Source: SAR324 cluster bacterium (GTDB taxonomy: Bacteria; SAR324; NAC60-12). From it: a stretch of 8,649 nucleotides of DNA. Position numbers and translations under genes: made by a program. Shown here in pieces: positions 5,581-8,649 of the stretch. The notes below the pieces were generated by a model that was not told where the DNA came from, searched no databases, and worked only from the letters and a program-made list of their open reading frames with translations. Numbering within the stretch: position 1 is the first letter of the stretch; every line of letters starts with the position of its first letter. The DNA lies in contig JAKUUF010000056.1 in assembly GCA_022448705.1 (NCBI GenBank), positions 1 to 8,649 of the forward strand. The letters run 5' to 3'.

Positions 5581-7371
5581 ATGCCTGAATCAAAACCCCG
5601 ACGCAAACTTGCCGCAATTCTAGCTGCCGACGTGGTTGGCTTCAGCAAAATGATGGGCGAGAATGAAGACCGTACACTGAGAAACCTTAAAGCCTGTCGT
5701 ACTCTAACCGATGAATCGGTCAAGACACACCACGGAAGGGTATTCGGCAGTGCCGGAGATTCAATAATTGCCGAATTCGGCAGTCCTGTGGACGCCATCG
5801 TGGCGGCAGTGGAGTTCCAGAAAAACCTGCGGGATCGAAATAACGAAGTTGATGCAGAAGACCAAATGCAGTTCAGGGTGGGTCTGAACATGGGGGATGT
5901 GATAATTGAAGGAGACAACCTCTACGGGGAAGGCGTCAACGTGGCAGCCCGACTTGAATCAGCAGCAGAGCCTGGGGGTATCCTTGTCTCCGGAAAGTTT
6001 CACGATGAGGTGCGCCGCAAACTTGAATTGGGTTTCGAAAGCAAAGGTGCACAGGAAATGAAGAACATTGAGGAGCCGGTACACACTTTCAAGGTCCTGC
6101 TGGGACAAGAAGCTCACGCCGATTCTCCCGCTCCGGCTTCTCCACCATCGGCAGTTCCCTCAGTCCCCGCAGCTAATGCACCAGAGTCAACCAATGAAAA
6201 ACCTCGCCTTATTGTGCTGCCATTCAGTAATCTCAATAACGTGGAAGACAATGACTTTCTGGTGGACGGGATCGTGGAGGACATCATCACTGAGTTTTCA
6301 AGGCTAAAATCCATCGAAATTATTTCCCGCAACACGGCCTTTGCCTTCAAGGGGAAGGAAGTGGACAACGCACAAATCGCTTCGGAGTACGGCATTAACT
6401 ACATTGCCACAGGTAGCATCCGCTCATCCGGTAACCGCATTCGGATTTCTGTGGAACTAACCGATCCTGTCACAGGCAGTTCGATCTGGAGCGAGCGTTA
6501 TGACCGCACAATGGACGACGTCTTTGAGGTTCAGGACGAGATCGTACGCAAGGTTATGGTTGCGCTTGTGGGCAAGCTGGAAACAGCCAGCCTGGAACGA
6601 GCCAAGCGCAAGCCCACCGAAAGCTTAACTTCTTATGAATACCTGCTGCGGGGCCGTGACTTTCACCACAAGTTTTCCAAAGACGGTGTACTGTCTGCCC
6701 TGGAAATGCTGGATAAATCAATTGAGGCCGATCCAGACAACGCCCAGGCTTATGCGTGGAAGGCCTGCTCCATCGGACAAGGGTTATTTAATGGGTACAT
6801 AGAAGCCGATTTTAATGAAACTCTTGCAGAAGGCAAAAACATGATTCAGAAGGCAATAGACCTTGACGAAAACGACTTTGAATGCAATCGCCTAATGCAT
6901 GAGATTAACAAGGCCTACGAGGATTTTGAGCAGTCCGAGTTTTACGGCAAGAAAGCTTACGACATGAATCCAAATGATCCCCGGATCGTCTCTGGCTACG
7001 GCGAACTACTTGTCCTGACTGGTCGTGCAGAAGAAGGGACAGAACTGCTGATCAAGGCTTTTGAGTTGGATCCTGTGGGTCTTGGAGGGTCCAATGCCGA
7101 CAAGAGACTGGGAGACGTGATGTTGGGAGCCTATGTGAAAGGCGACCATCAACAGTGCCTTGAATATGACAGGAAGATCGGGAAGAAGCAGCCAATCGCC
7201 TGGGCTGCGAAAATCGCCAGCCTCTCCGCCCTCAGCCAGACTCAGGAGAAAGAGGCAGAACTGAGCAAGTTTGCGGCTGCCTATCCGGAAATTATTCTGG
7301 GTGAAGAAATAGACAAGCTGCACTTTCAGGACTCCAGCGTTAAGCAAAACATGAAGGATTTGGTTGACTGA
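5581..7371 (+). CDS. Class III adenylate/guanylate cyclase domain protein with TolB-like and TPR regions
   Basis: A 596-residue soluble signalling protein with no signal peptide or membrane segment. Domains in order: class III nucleotide cyclase (about 8-175), a Pro/Ala-rich linker (about 178-206), a TolB-like N-terminal-type domain (about 208-336, from RLIVLPFSNL to the VRKVMVALVGKLE helix) and TPR-like helical repeats (about 350-570, for example EMLDKSIEADPDNAQAYAWK and YGKKAYDMNPNDPRI). The two metal Asp residues are present (Asp17 in ADVVGFS, Asp60 in SAGDSII), as are the transition-state Asn120 and Arg124 in VNVAARLE. The substrate-specifying Lys and Asp positions appear to be Gly56 and Asn113, so ATP or GTP preference cannot be inferred. 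The architecture is common in proteobacteria, where the C-terminal part probably senses or binds a partner. ATG 5581 directly precedes the usual RRKLAAILAADVVGFS opening; the ribosome binding site is poor. It is transcribed away from the MFS gene. Confidence 0.9.
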   Translation: MPESKPRRKLAAILAADVVGFSKMMGENEDRTLRNLKACRTLTDESVKTHHGRVFGSAGDSIIAEFGSPVDAIVAAVEFQKNLRDRNNEVDAEDQMQFRVGLNMGDVIIEGDNLYGEGVNVAARLESAAEPGGILVSGKFHDEVRRKLELGFESKGAQEMKNIEEPVHTFKVLLGQEAHADSPAPASPPSAVPSVPAANAPESTNEKPRLIVLPFSNLNNVEDNDFLVDGIVEDIITEFSRLKSIEIISRNTAFAFKGKEVDNAQIASEYGINYIATGSIRSSGNRIRISVELTDPVTGSSIWSERYDRTMDDVFEVQDEIVRKVMVALVGKLETASLERAKRKPTESLTSYEYLLRGRDFHHKFSKDGVLSALEMLDKSIEADPDNAQAYAWKACSIGQGLFNGYIEADFNETLAEGKNMIQKAIDLDENDFECNRLMHEINKAYEDFEQSEFYGKKAYDMNPNDPRIVSGYGELLVLTGRAEEGTELLIKAFELDPVGLGGSNADKRLGDVMLGAYVKGDHQQCLEYDRKIGKKQPIAWAAKIASLSALSQTQEKEAELSKFAAAYPEIILGEEIDKLHFQDSSVKQNMKDLVD

Positions 7372-7391
7372 GCCATCCTCTCCCTTTCCTA

Positions 7392-7434
7392 TTCCCCAAG
7401 AGAAAGGTTAAACCTTTGGCTGCGAGTGGGGGAA
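7392..7434 (+). other. Nested inverted repeats after the cyclase gene
   Basis: Outer arms TTCCCC (7392-7397) and GGGGAA (7429-7434) enclose an inner hairpin with AAAGG (7403-7407), loop TTAAA and CCTTT (7413-7417). At DNA level the inner part is a seven-base inverted repeat around one base (7403-7417). No T run follows, so it is not a standard intrinsic terminator. It may be an RNA 3'-end structure or chance. Confidence 0.28.
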
Positions 7435-7488
7435 ATAACTTAGTTTTCAATATATATCTATAGCAGCAATAATTTCAGAGGAGAAAAA

Positions 7489-7905
7489 ATGAGCGAAATC
7501 ACATACAAAGCCAGTTGCTTTTGCGGCTCCGTTGAAATCGAAACTTCAGGGACTCCTGCAATGATGGGCTACTGTCACTGCAAAGACTGCGCGTCCTGGT
7601 CTGCCTCCCCCATCACTGCAGCCACTCTTTGGCCACAAGAAAGTGTCAAAGTAGTCAAGGGGGAAGATCATATCAGCACCTTCAACAAGACTGAGCACAC
7701 ATACCGTAAGTTTTGTCGAAAGTGCGGAGGACACCTGATGGCATACCACCCGGAAATAGCGTTAGTGGATGTCTACGCTGCAGTATTGAAGGATTTCACA
7801 TTTGAACCAACGCTTCATGTCCACTATGAAACAAAGACTGTTTCGGTGAAAGATGGACTGCCCAAATTCAAGGGCGCTCCAGGAGGAGAAATGCTTCCGG
7901 ATTAA
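7489..7905 (+). CDS. GFA/CENP-V family zinc-binding protein
   Basis: A 138-residue protein of the GFA (glutathione-dependent formaldehyde-activating enzyme, Gfa-like) fold. The Cys pattern is complete: Cys10 and Cys12 in CFCGSVE, Cys29, Cys31 and Cys34 in YCHCKDC, and Cys76 and Cys79 in FCRKCGGHL. In the characterised family member these residues bind two zinc ions. Most bacterial homologues have no proven function; the formaldehyde-glutathione role applies to one well-studied protein and should not be transferred here without evidence. The protein is likely cytoplasmic, with no leader. The start is secure: AGAGGAG at 7477-7483 lies five bases before ATG 7489. The gap of 117 bp to the cyclase gene suggests its own promoter. 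Confidence 0.9.
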   Translation: MSEITYKASCFCGSVEIETSGTPAMMGYCHCKDCASWSASPITAATLWPQESVKVVKGEDHISTFNKTEHTYRKFCRKCGGHLMAYHPEIALVDVYAAVLKDFTFEPTLHVHYETKTVSVKDGLPKFKGAPGGEMLPD

Positions 7906-8070
7906 GCTGGGTGATTCTCAAGCAGTACGGATTTTCACTCTTCTCTCATCATGGAAGTATGGGGACCACTAGAGGTAGATAAGAGGATGAAAATAATTCT
8001 CCATCAAAACAGGACGTGTTAAATAAATACTTTTATAAACACTAGTGAAAAATTAATTAAAACGACTTAC

Positions 8071-8080
8071 AGGGAAAGGA
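8071..8080 (+). promoter_or_regulatory. Ribosome binding site of the DUF1244 gene
   Basis: The purine-rich run AGGGAAAGGA ends one base before ATG 8082, and its AGGG part lies seven bases upstream of the start. It supports this start for a short gene that might otherwise be doubted. Confidence 0.55.
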
Positions 8081-8081
8081 A

Positions 8082-8327
8082 ATGAATACAGAAACACGCA
8101 CAGATATTGAAGCAGCAGTTTTCAGGAGGCTGCTTAGCCATCTTGATTCACGCAAGGATGTACAGAACCTTGACTTGATGAACCTTTCCGGCTTCTGCCG
8201 CAACTGTCTTGCTAAATGGTATTCCGCCGAGGCACAGGATCGTGGAGAAGAAATCTCTGTTGATTCAGCAAAGGAGATTGTCTATGGCATGACTTACGAT
8301 GAATGGAAACAAAATTTCCAGAAATGA
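8082..8327 (+). CDS. DUF1244 family protein
   Basis: An 81-residue cytoplasmic protein of the DUF1244 family. The recognisable core is LMNLSGFCRNCLAKWYSAEA (32-51) with Cys39 and Cys42 in a C-x-x-C, followed by GEEIS and the C-terminal YGMTYDEWKQNFQK. The family is small, all-alpha and found mainly in alpha- and gammaproteobacteria, and its molecular role is not known. The length is complete for the family. The Cys pair could bind metal or act in redox chemistry, but this is inference. A 176-bp gap precedes the gene; it contains no other gene, and only AT-rich tracts near 8020-8062 that may hold a promoter. An aldo/keto reductase follows after 40 bp and is probably co-transcribed. Confidence 0.88.
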   Translation: MNTETRTDIEAAVFRRLLSHLDSRKDVQNLDLMNLSGFCRNCLAKWYSAEAQDRGEEISVDSAKEIVYGMTYDEWKQNFQK

Positions 8328-8367
8328 TTATAAAACAATCAGATCTAATAATTTTTAAGGGCAAAAA

Positions 8368-8649
8368 ATGAAAACCAGACAACTTGGCCAAAATGGCGTG
8401 GAAGTATCAGCCATCTCACTCGGTTGCATGAACTTTACAGGGTTTTACGGTCCATCTGATAAGCAAGAAAGTTTTGCCTGTCTTGATGCAGCACGAGATC
8501 ACGGCATAAACTTCCTCGACACGGCAGAAGTATATGGAACAGGTGCCTCTGAAGAGCTGATTGGAGAATACCAGAAAGACCGTGGTTATAAATTTACCAT
8601 TGCAACCAAGGGAGGAATGGTTATTGGAGGTAAACGGGGTGAGAATGAC
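8368..8649 (+). CDS. Aldo/keto reductase, N-terminal part (cut by window end)
   Basis: The first 94 codons of an aldo/keto reductase, a cytoplasmic NADPH-dependent (beta/alpha)8 barrel enzyme that reduces aldehydes and ketones. The N-terminus MKTRQLGQNGVEVSAISLGC and the GINFLDTAEVYGTGASEELIG block are diagnostic. Of the catalytic tetrad, Asp51 and Tyr56 (DTAEVYG) and Lys81 (IATKGG) are visible; the His lies beyond the window. The MNFTGFYGPSD segment (21-31) resembles the AKR13/YajO-like group, which often acts on small carbonyl compounds, but the substrate is not known. The ribosome binding site TAAGGG (8356-8361) is six bases before ATG 8368. It follows the DUF1244 gene closely, with no terminator between them. 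Confidence 0.9.
   Translation, partial: MKTRQLGQNGVEVSAISLGCMNFTGFYGPSDKQESFACLDAARDHGINFLDTAEVYGTGASEELIGEYQKDRGYKFTIATKGGMVIGGKRGEND

Noticed and set aside
5532..5918. Open frame of 128 codons on the minus strand
   Set aside because: It lies opposite the cyclase domain coding sequence; its Ser/Arg-rich translation is typical of an antisense shadow.
7006..7347. Open frame of 113 codons on the minus strand
   Set aside because: It is a shadow inside the cyclase/TPR gene, with no recognisable domain or ribosome binding site.
8325..8341. TGATT/AATCA inverted repeat at the DUF1244 stop codon
   Set aside because: Arms of only five AT-rich bases with a seven-base spacer are expected by chance; no T run follows directly, so it was not called a terminator.

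Overview
The window reads as chromosomal DNA of a Gram-negative bacterium, most likely a member of the Pseudomonadota or a close relative, possibly marine. This placement is an inference. It rests on a DUF1244 protein, a cyclase/TolB-like/TPR fusion protein, a GFA-family zinc protein and a periplasmic PQQ-type sugar dehydrogenase. I saw no rRNA, tRNA, CRISPR array, insertion sequence, integrase or phage gene. Gene content looks like ordinary metabolic and accessory chromosome. Both ends cut through genes.

Left part (2-3740, all + strand): the C-terminal part of an AhpD-like peroxidase-related protein; an exported PQQ-dependent aldose/sorbosone-type dehydrogenase; a short-chain dehydrogenase with Phe in place of the usual catalytic Tyr; an isopenicillin-N-synthase-like non-haem iron oxygenase with an intact metal triad; and a small exported protein that I do not recognise. 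Four of these five are redox proteins. Spacings of 25 to 78 bp allow some co-transcription, but no shared pathway can be proved from the sequence.

Middle (3874-5268, - strand): one drug-exporter-like MFS permease with about 14 membrane segments. A 312-bp AT-rich divergent intergenic region separates it from the next gene. That region holds a perfect 14-bp palindrome and several A-tract/T-tract dyads, so it is the best candidate regulatory region here.

Right part (5581-8649, + strand): a 596-residue signalling protein with a class III nucleotide cyclase domain, a TolB-like domain and TPR-like repeats; a GFA/CENP-V-type zinc protein; a DUF1244 protein; and the first 94 codons of an aldo/keto reductase. 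The last two are 40 bp apart and probably form an operon.

I did not find a clear new multi-gene system. The points most worth a second look are the cyclase domain, whose substrate-specifying positions are non-canonical although its metal and transition-state residues are kept; the SDR without Tyr; the orphan exported protein; and the palindrome between the MFS and cyclase genes.
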